Source: an uncultured Bacteroidales bacterium (lineage in GTDB: Bacteria > Bacteroidota > Bacteroidia > Bacteroidales > F082). Taken from it: 64,000 bases of DNA. Below, one piece after another: positions 18,330 to 25,564 of this stretch (position 1 is its first letter; each line of letters begins with the position of its first letter). The stretch is taken from assembly GCA_946184615.1 (NCBI GenBank), contig CAMHFN010000001.1, forward strand, positions 109,339 to 173,338, written 5' to 3'. A model generated the notes under the pieces. That model had not been told where the DNA came from. It did no database searches and saw only the letters and a list, made by a program, of their open reading frames with translations. The position numbers were made by a program, and so were the translations under genes.

Positions 18330-19431
18330 AGCTGCAATCCAGGAAGATGATCGGGGCATAGCCGTTTCGCTCGATTTGACGTGAGGCTTCCTCCAGCAAT
18401 TCGGCAATTTGAAGTACATTGGACGGCTTCACAAAAGGCGCAAATCCTGCATTGAATTTCTTTTCTTCCTCGGGCAACATCACCAGTTGAGCCAGGTTGT
18501 TGTTAAACAAAAGGGAGTTGCGAACGATGTTTAAGCCATAATCCAACAATTGTTTCTGCCGTTCACGACCGATACTTTTGATATTGTTTGAGAAATCGAT
18601 CAGCTCGTTGACAGCCGCCTTGAAGCAGTAACGCATCCATTGCTGGAAGGTGCGGAAATAAAACTTTTGGTCTTCAGCATCCTTCACATTCTGGCAAGCT
18701 TTCATCCAATTGCCTTCAGCTACAATGGCAGCATCGTTGGCTTCCTGTGGGGGGCAGGCGAGACGTTGTACCAAAGCGGTTTGCAGGTCGCCTAAATCAA
18801 TCCGTGGTATCTTCACCAAAGACGCTCTGGAACGGATGGTGGCCAACAATTCTTCCTGGTCTTCGGCAATCAAGATAAACAGCGTCTTCTCGGGAGGTTC
18901 CTCAAGGAGTTTCAACAACTTGTTGGCGGTATCCACACGCATCTTCTCCGCCATCCAGATGATGGCGATTTTATATTCTCCTTCGTAGGCCTTGAAACTC
19001 AATTTCCGGAGCAGCGTCGCCGCGTCACGCACCGAGATATAGCCTTGCTTGTTCTCCACTTCCAAAAACTCATACCAAGAAGAAGTGTCCCCATAGCCCT
19101 CTTTCTGGATCACATATTCGCGCCACTCGTTGAGAAACAGATCCGACTCGGGGTCTTTCTTGATGGTTTTGTTGGTCGTGGTCGGCATCACAAAATGCAC
19201 ATCCGGATGCGTCAGTTTGCTGATCTTCTGACAGCTTGGACAAACTCCACAACTATCCGTTGCCGTTCGATGCGGGCAAAGGATGTATTGCGCGTAGGCC
19301 AAAGCCAAAGGCAGTTTTCCATTTCCTTCAGGCCCCAAAAAGAGCTGAGCATGGGGCACACGGTTCTCCTGTACGCTGAGAATCAGCTTGCGTTTGACTT
19401 CTTCTTGTCCGATGACGTCTTTGAACTGCAT
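18298..19431 (-). CDS. holB: DNA polymerase III, delta' clamp-loader subunit
   Basis: A 377-residue AAA+ protein of the clamp loader. It opens with FKDVIGQEEVKRKLILSV. The P-loop is the non-binding form GPEGNGKL, as expected for delta'. The zinc module is C...CGVCPSC (about residues 52-66), and SRASLV in TIRSRASLVKIP marks the loss of the SRC arginine-finger type sequence. It is convergent with nadD. The toxin gene upstream ends 7 nt before its start, so readthrough from the toxin-antitoxin pair into holB is possible. Confidence 0.92.
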   Translation of the reverse strand: MQFKDVIGQEEVKRKLILSVQENRVPHAQLFLGPEGNGKLPLALAYAQYILCPHRTATDSCGVCPSCQKISKLTHPDVHFVMPTTTNKTIKKDPESDLFLNEWREYVIQKEGYGDTSSWYEFLEVENKQGYISVRDAATLLRKLSFKAYEGEYKIAIIWMAEKMRVDTANKLLKLLEEPPEKTLFILIAEDQEELLATIRSRASLVKIPRIDLGDLQTALVQRLACPPQEANDAAIVAEGNWMKACQNVKDAEDQKFYFRTFQQWMRYCFKAAVNELIDFSNNIKSIGRERQKQLLDYGLNIVRNSLLFNNNLAQLVMLPEEEKKFNAGFAPFVKPSNVLQIAELLEEASRQIERNGYAPIIFLDCSFKMAKLLRMK

Positions 19432-19438
19432 AATTCTT

Positions 19439-19765
19439 TTATTCTCTTGAACTGATCACTTCGTTAAGCCTATCTGGATTCTGGTAATTGTTCCAAACAG
19501 CTATCAATGTAACCACTTCGTTATCAAAACTGTAAATCAATGAGATTTGTCGAATGTGCAACGCCCTAACTTCATGGCCGTTATATAATACATCTTCTTC
19601 ATAACGCACTCCAGAAAAAGGGAACTGGCACAATTGAAGAACCCGTTCATGCACGCTGTTTTCAACTTGTCGTGCAGTCTTCAACCCAAACTCCTTTACA
19701 ACATATTCGATTTCATTCGACATGTCGTCAAGTGCCTCAGAGAGCCATCTGTATTTATAAGCCAT
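19439..19765 (-). CDS. RelE/ParE-family toxin
   Basis: A 108-residue protein of the RelE/ParE fold (MAYKYRWLSEALDDMSNEIEY ... VLYNGHEVRALHIRQISLIYSF ... VTLIAVWNN). The chosen ATG at 19765 overlaps the antitoxin stop by 11 nt; a longer reading from 19804 is possible but lies inside the antitoxin gene. RelE members cut ribosome-bound mRNA and ParE members poison gyrase; the sequence alone does not say which. It sits 7 nt before holB on the same strand. Confidence 0.8.
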   Translation of the reverse strand: MAYKYRWLSEALDDMSNEIEYVVKEFGLKTARQVENSVHERVLQLCQFPFSGVRYEEDVLYNGHEVRALHIRQISLIYSFDNEVVTLIAVWNNYQNPDRLNEVISSRE

Positions 19766-20033
19766 AGCGTGCCCGTATTTGTGCAAAACCTTCTTCGCCA
19801 TCAATATAAGTAGCCTCTCCAGATTCCATCAATCGAACACGTTCGGCAACAATGGCTTTCATCTCCTCGGCAGTGTGAGCATTTGGTGACTTGCTATGGG
19901 CTTGAAACGCCATTTCCTCAATCATTTCATCCACTTGGCGTTGAAGCCACTGACTGATGCTTTCGCGAGAGGTCAAAAGAGGATTGATGCGGCGCACTGC
20001 AGCTTCATCTATATTGATACTTACGGTACACAT
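19755..20033 (-). CDS. Antitoxin partner of the RelE/ParE-type toxin
   Basis: A 92-residue protein upstream of and overlapping the toxin gene. The N-terminal segment (MCTVSINIDEAAVRRINPLL) resembles a ribbon-helix-helix DNA-binding start, which would allow autoregulation. The rest is Glu/Ala-rich and probably forms the toxin-wrapping helix. The call rests largely on size, position and overlap. Confidence 0.72.
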   Translation of the reverse strand: MCTVSINIDEAAVRRINPLLTSRESISQWLQRQVDEMIEEMAFQAHSKSPNAHTAEEMKAIVAERVRLMESGEATYIDGEEGFAQIRARYGL

Positions 20034-20128
20034 GACAAATACGATGCTTTTATTACTGATTGCAAAAGTACAATTAATTTGCGGTTTTTGCAGAGTTTCG
20101 ACATAAAAACATAACTTTGAACACTACC

Positions 20129-20635
20129 TCATAGTTCAAACACAACGCTCCATTCCTTACACAGTTTTTCTAAAGTCCAAGAAGCGTTGAGACCGCTTGT
20201 TTCTGGCAAACGAAACACTTTGATGGATTGTCCGAACTGATTTTGTAGTTTTTCTCCAAACTCTTTGTATTTTCCATAACCATTTATGGCTATCTTTGTT
20301 ATAGTCGGATTTTTTCTAACAAAGCCAACAATGTCGTTTGGAATTCCTTCTAGGATACCTTTATCCGTACCATTAGTTCGCTCAACAAACTGATAATAAT
20401 CCCAAAGTACGACATGCAAATGTTCTAATAACAACTTTTTCTCGGTGTAATTTGTAGGCATTTTTTGTGTTGCTAATTTTGCCAACATCTTCCACATCCG
20501 ATTTTTCTTGTCATAATAATACTCATTGGCACTAATAGAATTCTTCCCTGGTATTGTTCCCAAAATCAATACTCGAGGCTCACGACACATTAGCGGAGGA
20601 AAACCTTCTACAATAGTTGAATCATTCTTTTTCAT
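20129..20635 (-). CDS. Hypoxanthine-DNA glycosylase-like (uracil-DNA glycosylase superfamily, family 6)
   Basis: A 168-residue protein of the UDG fold. It shows the family-6 pattern: GFPPLMCREPRVLILGTIPGKNS near the N-terminus, then EYYYDKKNRMWKML, and LPETSGLNASW near the C-terminus, in the place of the usual LPSTSPANA. Relatives remove deaminated adenine (hypoxanthine), and some remove uracil, from DNA. Substitutions in the second motif make the substrate uncertain. It is isolated between a toxin-antitoxin pair and a small membrane protein in an accessory-looking stretch. Confidence 0.72.
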   Translation of the reverse strand: MKKNDSTIVEGFPPLMCREPRVLILGTIPGKNSISANEYYYDKKNRMWKMLAKLATQKMPTNYTEKKLLLEHLHVVLWDYYQFVERTNGTDKGILEGIPNDIVGFVRKNPTITKIAINGYGKYKEFGEKLQNQFGQSIKVFRLPETSGLNASWTLEKLCKEWSVVFEL

Positions 20636-20665
20636 GTCATTTAATTTTAATGAAGATAAGACAGA

Positions 20666-21046
20666 TTAGTATAATTCCTCGGCCCCTCCATAGTAATCGT
20701 AGACATCTTGATAATCCAAGTCTAATTGTTCTAAGATTTCCTCTGAAGACAGGCCGGTATTTATCTTGTTTCCACCCGGTAAAGTTAAGACTACTCCATT
20801 GTTCTCATCATAGCCATTTACCCTTGGCATAATAGATTCTCCTTTTTTAGGGATTCTTTCCGGGTGAGCTAAAATGGTATCATCTGGATATTCATACCTT
20901 GGATAATTATACACCTTCTCCGCTTTTGGAGCTGAGTATCTTTCATCTAAATAATCCACAAGCAAAGCTAATGGGATAATCCAGATAGGACTTGTTACAA
21001 GCATTATTAATAAGGCATTATTACCCCTATTTTTGTTTGTTTTCAT
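20666..21046 (-). CDS. Small membrane protein of unknown function
   Basis: A 126-residue protein with one strong membrane segment (about residues 10-30, LLIMLVTSPIWIIPLALLVDYL), then a Pro/Tyr/Glu-rich region and an acidic C-terminus rich in Tyr. I start at 21046 because the -7 box at 21078-21085 puts transcription near 21070, and the AGAGAAGAGG just upstream could act as a ribosome-binding site. The other ATG at 21070 would be leaderless. No family is recognised. Confidence 0.55.
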   Translation of the reverse strand: MKTNKNRGNNALLIMLVTSPIWIIPLALLVDYLDERYSAPKAEKVYNYPRYEYPDDTILAHPERIPKKGESIMPRVNGYDENNGVVLTLPGGNKINTGLSSEEILEQLDLDYQDVYDYYGGAEELY

Positions 21047-21077
21047 AAAAGTCCTCTTCTCTTTAGTCATACGATTG

Positions 21078-21085
21078 CAAAAATA
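21078..21085 (-). promoter_or_regulatory. -7 box for the small membrane protein gene
   Basis: TATTTTTG on the minus strand, 32 nt before the chosen start. Confidence 0.55.
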
Positions 21086-21176
21086 CAAAAGTTTGGAAAA
21101 TGGGTAATTCTACCCCTGCAAAACCACAGAAATTCGTTTTTGTCAGATTTGTTTCCAAGGGTATCAATCGTTTTCT

Positions 21177-21184
21177 TACCTTTG
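21177..21184 (+). promoter_or_regulatory. -7 box for lysS
   Basis: TACCTTTG, 20 nt before the lysS ATG. It fits TAnnTTTG; the -33 region is unclear. Confidence 0.6.
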
Positions 21185-21203
21185 CACCAAATTTCAACGC
21201 ATT

Positions 21204-22916
21204 ATGTTAAGCGAACAGGAACAAATCAGAAGAAATTCGTTGGCCGAACTCTATAAGCTCGGCATCAACCCGTATCCGCAGGCCGCGTTCCCCGTGAGCG
21301 TGTTCACCACGGACATCCTCAACCAATTTGACGACAACAACCCCGACCAATTCCAAGAGGTCACCCTCGCGGGCCGTATCATGAGCCGCCGCATCATGGG
21401 CGCCGCCTCGTTCTGCGAACTGCAGGACTCGAAAGGCCGCATCCAACTGTATATCAAGCGCGACGAGATCTGCCCCGAGGAGGACAAGACCTTATATAAC
21501 ACGGTGTTCAAACGCCTGTTCGACATCGGCGACTTCATCGGTGTGAAAGGCTTCGCCTTCCGCACGCAGATGGGCGAAATCTCGGTGCACGTCAAGGAAC
21601 TGACGGTGCTGAGCAAGTCGCTCCGTCCGCTGCCCATCGTCAAGGAGAAGGACGGCGTGAAGTACGACGAATTCAACGACCCCGAACTGCGCTACCGTAT
21701 GCGTTACGTCGACCTCGTGGTCAACGACAAGGTGAAGGACATCTTCATCACCCGCACCCGCATCATCGACAGCATCCGCCGTTTCTTCAACGAGAGCGGC
21801 TATCTGGAGGTGGAGACGCCTGTGCTACAAGCCATCCCTGGCGGTGCCACGGCACGTCCCTTCATCACGCACCACAATGCCTTGGACATCCCGATGTACC
21901 TCCGCATTGCCGACGAGCTTTACCTGAAGCGCCTCATCGTGGGCGGCTTCGAGGGCGTGTATGAGTTCTCGCGCAACTTCCGCAACGAGGGCATGGACCG
22001 CACCCACAACCCCGAGTTCACGGGTCTTGAGATCTATGTGGCCTACAAGGACTACCTCTGGATGATGGACTACACCGAAGAGATGATCCACCGCTGCGTG
22101 ATGGATGTCTTGGGCAAGGAAACCGTGAAAGTGGGCGACAACGAAATCAGCTTCAAGCGTCCCTTCAAGCGCATCACCATGATTGACTCCATCAAGGAGA
22201 AGACCGGTATCGACATCACAGGCATGGACGAAGCCCAACTGCGCGACGTGTGCAAGCAACTCGGCATCGAGGTGGACGAGACGATGGGCAAGGGCAAACT
22301 GATTGATGAAATCTTCGGCGAGAAGTGCGAAGGCACCTACATCCAGCCGACCTTCATCACCGACTATCCCGTGGAGATGTCGCCGCTCTGCAAGCGTCAC
22401 CGCAACAACCCCGAGCTGACCGAGCGCTTCGAGCTGATGGTCAACGGCAAGGAGTTGGCCAACGCCTACACCGAGCTGAACGACCCCATTGACCAGCGTG
22501 CACGCTTCAAGGAGCAGATGAAACTCAGCGAGCGCGGCGACGACGAGGCCATGTTCATTGACCAGGACTTCCTGCGCGCTTTGGAATATGGTATGCCTCC
22601 GACTTCCGGTATGGGCATCGGCATCGACCGTTTCGTGATGCTGCTCACCGGCCAGACCACCATCCAAGAGGTGCTGCTGTTCCCGATGATGCGTCCCGAA
22701 AAAGTCCAAAAAGTGGCTACCCCCGAGGACTTCGTGGCTATCGGTGTTCCCGAAGTCTGGGCCAAGGTGCTCTGCGCTAATGGTTACACCAGCGTGGAGA
22801 AACTGAAGGAAGAAAAGGCCACTGCGCTGCGCGAGAAACTCAATGGCTTGAGGAAAAAGAACAAGATGGAGGTGCCTGCGCTTCAGTTGGAAGAGGTGGA
22901 AGCGTGGCTTCAGTAA
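21204..22916 (+). CDS. lysS: Lysyl-tRNA synthetase, class II
   Basis: A 570-residue enzyme charging tRNA-Lys. The N-terminal OB-fold anticodon-binding domain spans about residues 50-150. The class II catalytic core has motif 2 [15 protein letters not shown] and motif 3 [14 protein letters not shown]-terminal extension of about 65 residues after the catalytic core ([25 protein letters not shown]) resembles a helix-hairpin-helix-type segment found in Bacteroidota versions. Codon use is noticeably more GC-rich than in its neighbours, as expected for a highly expressed gene. Its stop lies 11 nt before hairpin A of the repeat family. Confidence 0.97.
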   Translation: MLSEQEQIRRNSLAELYKLGINPYPQAAFPVSVFTTDILNQFDDNNPDQFQEVTLAGRIMSRRIMGAASFCELQDSKGRIQLYIKRDEICPEEDKTLYNTVFKRLFDIGDFIGVKGFAFRTQMGEISVHVKELTVLSKSLRPLPIVKEKDGVKYDEFNDPELRYRMRYVDLVVNDKVKDIFITRTRIIDSIRRFFNESGYLEVETPVLQAIPGGATARPFITHHNALDIPMYLRIADELYLKRLIVGGFEGVYEFSRNFRNEGMDRTHNPEFTGLEIYVAYKDYLWMMDYTEEMIHRCVMDVLGKETVKVGDNEISFKRPFKRITMIDSIKEKTGIDITGMDEAQLRDVCKQLGIEVDETMGKGKLIDEIFGEKCEGTYIQPTFITDYPVEMSPLCKRHRNNPELTERFELMVNGKELANAYTELNDPIDQRARFKEQMKLSERGDDEAMFIDQDFLRALEYGMPPTSGMGIGIDRFVMLLTGQTTIQEVLLFPMMRPEKVQKVATPEDFVAIGVPEVWAKVLCANGYTSVEKLKEEKATALREKLNGLRKKNKMEVPALQLEEVEAWLQ

Positions 22917-22927
22917 GTTTTTTCTTT

Positions 22928-22955
22928 GTTACTTTTGTCTTGATACAAAAGTAAC
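22928..22955. repeat. Terminal hairpin of repeat copy A
   Basis: Perfect 10-bp arms GTTACTTTTG (22928-22937) and CAAAAGTAAC (22946-22955) around an 8-nt loop, just after the lysS stop. The same hairpin, inverted, is at 25536-25563. It could end lysS transcription but lacks a T-tract. Confidence 0.85.
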
Positions 22956-23040
22956 CCAATTTTGCTTAAGCCGAATGCAAAACCGAGCTTGCTCGAGTTT
23001 TGCTGAGGCGCGGCAAAATCAGCGAAGCTAAAAGGTCAAA

Positions 23041-23203
23041 GCCAAAAACAATGGCCTGCCGCACAGCCTCTCTAAGTGGGGAGCCTCAAGGCGGGGAGTG
23101 CCTTCCTGCGGAAGGCAAACGCTCCGCTAAAGCTCCGCGCCCCGCCCTGAGTCTCAACCCACTTAGTTCGGCTTTTAGGCGAGCGCTGCCCCGGTTTTTG
23201 GCC
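23041..23203 (+). repeat. Structured repeat, copy A
   Basis: About 163 bp with nested inverted repeats: ends GCCAAAAAC / GTTTTTGGC; outer stem CTAAGTGGG (23072-23080) with CCCACTTAG (23158-23166); inner GGCGGGG / CCCCGCC; apical hairpin GCCTTCC-TGC-GGAAGGC (23100-23116). The central part is almost identical to copy B in inverse orientation. The remainder of the 550-bp gap to the next gene holds imperfect hairpins (22970-23030) and, from about 23270, very AT-rich sequence with a (TA)n run. Confidence 0.88.
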
Positions 23204-23269
23204 TCGGCCCACGCGCCCAGCCCGGAGCGGTGACGACCTGCTTTATTCATGATTCCACATGCTTTCAGA

Positions 23270-23405
23270 TGAGATCTTTCATATCAATTATCATTTAAAT
23301 ATAATGATTTGATTATTATTGTTTTAATTATATATATATATATATATTGTAATTATTATTTATATATAAATATTTTTATTATTTTAACATTATTTAACAA
23401 AAGAA
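23270..23405. other. Extremely AT-rich spacer with (TA)n run
   Basis: Almost only A and T, including an alternating TA run of about 20 bp (near 23327-23346) and a neighbouring TTTATATATAAA-type palindrome. No gene is seen. The base composition contrasts sharply with the GC-rich repeat copy just to the left. Confidence 0.8.
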
Positions 23406-23408
23406 ATT

Positions 23409-23439
23409 TGGTAGTACAGATTTTTCCGAATACCTTTGC
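23409..23439 (+). promoter_or_regulatory. Promoter of the three-gene cassette
   Basis: TTG at 23409-23411, a 20-nt spacer, and TACCTTTG at 23432-23439, 28 nt before the first cassette ATG. The cassette therefore carries its own Bacteroidota-type promoter. Confidence 0.68.
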
Positions 23440-23467
23440 CGATGAAAACAATTAAAACTGATTGTGT

Positions 23468-24133
23468 ATGAGTGAGAATTTTGATTTTTTAAAAAATCCA
23501 TTTCATGGTTTAAATCAAGAGGAAATATCTCAGATTCAGAACCGATGCAAAGAAATCGCAAAAATGCTATTTGATAACTATTGCATTAAATGTGGTGATG
23601 CGGTTTTCCGCTTCGCTGAAATTGAGTTCTATTATTATGATCAAACTTGGTTTAATAAAGAATGGAATGAGGTGACATATCCGAGAATATGCGAAGCTGG
23701 TGATATATATTACCATCTTAGTGGCATGGACATTTGTTTTAAAAGCAATCTTCCAAATGATTTCAAAAAGAAAAAGATTGGAACTGGTGGAGGCATACTG
23801 ATTAGAAGTATTTGGGAAAAAGCTGATAAAGGTAATAAAAATATAACTGTTGGGCCACTAACTTGCGTAAACAAGATTTTAAATGCTTGCAAAGGCAAGC
23901 AAATGCCTAAATTAGAAAAGCTACCCATCTCAGAACAAATTGATCTCGAACCAGAAGCAATTTATCGTTATCTTGGCAAAAACGATTTTAATAACATTAG
24001 TAATAGTACGAATAAAGATGGCAAACTGAAGTTAGCTTTTTATGCTTTTTCTGATGACAAAGATTCATGGGATCATGCGAGATCTTCCTATTATGACGGT
24101 AGACTTAACATAAACGAAACTAATAATATATAG
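23468..24133 (+). CDS. Unknown protein; candidate divergent methylpurine-DNA-glycosylase (AAG)-like
   Basis: A 221-residue protein, AT-rich in codon use. I do not recognise it outright. The order of its motifs nevertheless follows alkyladenine-DNA glycosylases: RFAEIEFYYYD (compare VETEAY with the catalytic Glu), then GDIYYHLSGMDICFKS (compare GTLYVYIIYGMYFCMN), then GGGILIRSI (compare GACVLLRAL), then GPLTCVNKILNA (compare GPSKLCQALAI). The length is also right. If correct, the catalytic residue is the second Glu of AEIEF. It is the first gene of a cassette between inverted repeat copies; the next gene is 4 nt away. The frame opens 6 nt earlier with TTG; the ATG is preferred. Confidence 0.55.
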   Translation: MSENFDFLKNPFHGLNQEEISQIQNRCKEIAKMLFDNYCIKCGDAVFRFAEIEFYYYDQTWFNKEWNEVTYPRICEAGDIYYHLSGMDICFKSNLPNDFKKKKIGTGGGILIRSIWEKADKGNKNITVGPLTCVNKILNACKGKQMPKLEKLPISEQIDLEPEAIYRYLGKNDFNNISNSTNKDGKLKLAFYAFSDDKDSWDHARSSYYDGRLNINETNNI

Positions 24134-24137
24134 TTTT

Positions 24138-24482
24138 ATGCAAACAAAAACTAAAGAATTGATATCACCCCTAATGGAAGGTGCTTTTTCCGAACCCATC
24201 TTGCACAGGCTCGTTTTAAGCAAGATTGATTTTGAACTTCCTGACGAAATTTGGGATGAAATCAATGAAGGATTTGCTTATTATTGGGATGAGGAAGTGG
24301 GCATAGGTAATGATGTCTATTTTGGCGACGCATGTGTTTCTGTACAAAGGCACCTTGATTCTGCCGGCATATTGTTTCCTTATGATAAGTTAGGAGAAAT
24401 AATGGAGATATTATTTGACTTCATTGAACAAATCCCTGGCGCATTTTTGGATGATTCAACATTAGTAATTCCAAAACAATAA
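24138..24482 (+). CDS. Small acidic protein of unknown function
   Basis: A 114-residue protein in which Asp and Glu far outnumber Lys and Arg (for example ELPDEIWDEINEGFAYYWDEEVG). It has no signal peptide or membrane segment. It is packed between the AAG-like gene (4-nt gap) and the deiminase gene (1-nt gap), so all three form one transcription unit. The acidity could suit a DNA mimic, inhibitor or immunity protein, but nothing in the sequence proves this. No family is recognised. Confidence 0.6.
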   Translation: MQTKTKELISPLMEGAFSEPILHRLVLSKIDFELPDEIWDEINEGFAYYWDEEVGIGNDVYFGDACVSVQRHLDSAGILFPYDKLGEIMEILFDFIEQIPGAFLDDSTLVIPKQ

Positions 24483-24483
24483 T

Positions 24484-25317
24484 ATGATCACCGACGGCCA
24501 AACCAACACGGTTTATTTCTCCAGTCTTTTACCTGAAAAATGCCCTGCCCTGAACAGGTACATTGCTGATATTTTAGAGAAGAACCGGATTCATTATGCC
24601 TACCTTTCTGAAACCAAGGACATCTGGTGTCGTGATTTTATGCCCATTCAAATCGAAGAAGACCGCTTTGTGTTCTATAACTACACGCCTAACTATTTGG
24701 AGGACGCTCTTTGCCTTCAAACCAACCCTGAAAAAGTGTTTCGTGCTGGTGAAAATCACCTGCAACATCTACTGCAAAACGCAATCACTATCGATCTTGT
24801 GTTGGATGGAGGCAATGTGGTGAAATGTGGCGACACTGTTATCATAACAGAGAAAGTATTTGTCGAAAACAAGGACAAAACACGATCAGAAGTGGAGCGG
24901 ATCCTGAAGGATGCTTTCCAGTGTGATATGCTGTTTCTACCTTGGGACCACAAAGAGTTTTTTGGTCATAGTGATGGCATTGTCCATTATGCTGGTGATG
25001 GGAAAGTGTTATTGACGAACTACGATGAAATCTCACCATATTACTATAGCCGTTTCCGCAAAGCATTGGAAAAACACTTCGAAGTGATTCCTTTGAAGTA
25101 TAAATCCAAAAGGCAACACGCTCGCAGTTGGGCTTACATTAATTTCTTGCACATAGGAAAACTGGTTCTCGTCCCGCAGTTAGGGCTTGAAGAGGATGGG
25201 CAAGCCCTGGAACAAATCAGCAAAGCTATACCAGATTGCAAAGTAGAAGGCATACCCGTGCTAGAAGCCGTCAGGAAAGGCGGAGCGTTGAATTGTATCT
25301 CTTGGAATATTAGTTGA
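24484..25317 (+). CDS. Agmatine deiminase / peptidylarginine deiminase family protein
   Basis: A 277-residue guanidine-modifying enzyme of the PAD_porph type. Catalytic-site motifs are all present: WCRDFMPIQ (Asp), GHSDGIVHY (His and Asp), and GGALNCISW with the nucleophilic Cys near the C-terminus. At 277 residues it is shorter than agmatine deiminases (about 340-370), so the substrate may be agmatine, free arginine or peptidyl-arginine. It is the last gene of the cassette and ends 43 nt before repeat copy B. Its codon use is closer to the chromosome than that of the first two genes. Confidence 0.85.
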   Translation: MITDGQTNTVYFSSLLPEKCPALNRYIADILEKNRIHYAYLSETKDIWCRDFMPIQIEEDRFVFYNYTPNYLEDALCLQTNPEKVFRAGENHLQHLLQNAITIDLVLDGGNVVKCGDTVIITEKVFVENKDKTRSEVERILKDAFQCDMLFLPWDHKEFFGHSDGIVHYAGDGKVLLTNYDEISPYYYSRFRKALEKHFEVIPLKYKSKRQHARSWAYINFLHIGKLVLVPQLGLEEDGQALEQISKAIPDCKVEGIPVLEAVRKGGALNCISWNIS

Positions 25318-25360
25318 CACAAAGCACGACTCACCGTCACGGGCTGGGCGCGTGGCCAAT

Positions 25361-25524
25361 GGCCAAAAACCGGAGCAGCGCCAGCCCAAAAGCCGAACTA
25401 AGTGGGTTGAGACTCAGGGCGGGGCGCGGAGCTTTAGCGGAGCGTTTGCCTTCGGCACGAAGGCACTCCCCGCCTTGAGGCTCCCCACTTAGTTCGGCTG
25501 TGCGGTGGGCCGATGTTTTTGGCC
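25361..25524 (-). repeat. Structured repeat, copy B (inverted relative to copy A)
   Basis: 164 bp with ends GGCCAAAAAC (25361-25370) and GTTTTTGGCC (25515-25524); outer stem CCGAACTAAGTGGG (25393-25406) with CCCACTTAGTTCGG (25484-25497), 14 perfect pairs; inner GGCGGGG / CCCCGCC; apical GCCTTCG-GCA-CGAAGGC (25448-25464). The reverse complement matches copy A almost base for base, but the apical stem has a C:G to G:C swap. Confidence 0.88.
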
Positions 25525-25535
25525 TTGATTTTTTG

Positions 25536-25563
25536 GTTACTTTTGTATCAAGACAAAAGTAAC
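25536..25563. repeat. Terminal hairpin of repeat copy B
   Basis: GTTACTTTTG (25536-25545) and CAAAAGTAAC (25554-25563), the reverse complement of the copy A hairpin. It ends 1 nt before the yicC stop codon and may end yicC transcription. Confidence 0.85.
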
Positions 25564-25564
25564 A

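Noticed and set aside
18298..19431. Degenerate P-loop in holB (GK followed by Leu) considered as an inactivating mutation
   Set aside because: Delta' subunits commonly lack nucleotide binding, so this is normal for the family.
17748..19431. The 32-nt nadD-holB tail overlap considered as a frameshift or assembly error
   Set aside because: Both proteins have normal C-termini for their families. Several similar tail-to-tail overlaps (35811-35855, 53867-53870) show that this is usual here.
21825..22709. Long minus-strand open frame (294 codons) inside lysS
   Set aside because: It is fully antisense to a clear lysyl-tRNA synthetase; the His/Val/Leu-rich translation is an artefact of GC-rich codons on the other strand.
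23000..23233. Open frame of 77 codons across repeat copy A
   Set aside because: It lies within a structured repeat, and no equivalent frame is kept in copy C. Its translation has no protein-like features.
23327..23346. (TA)n run considered as a replication origin or partition site
   Set aside because: No DnaA boxes, iterons or replication genes are nearby; it is only an AT-rich stretch.
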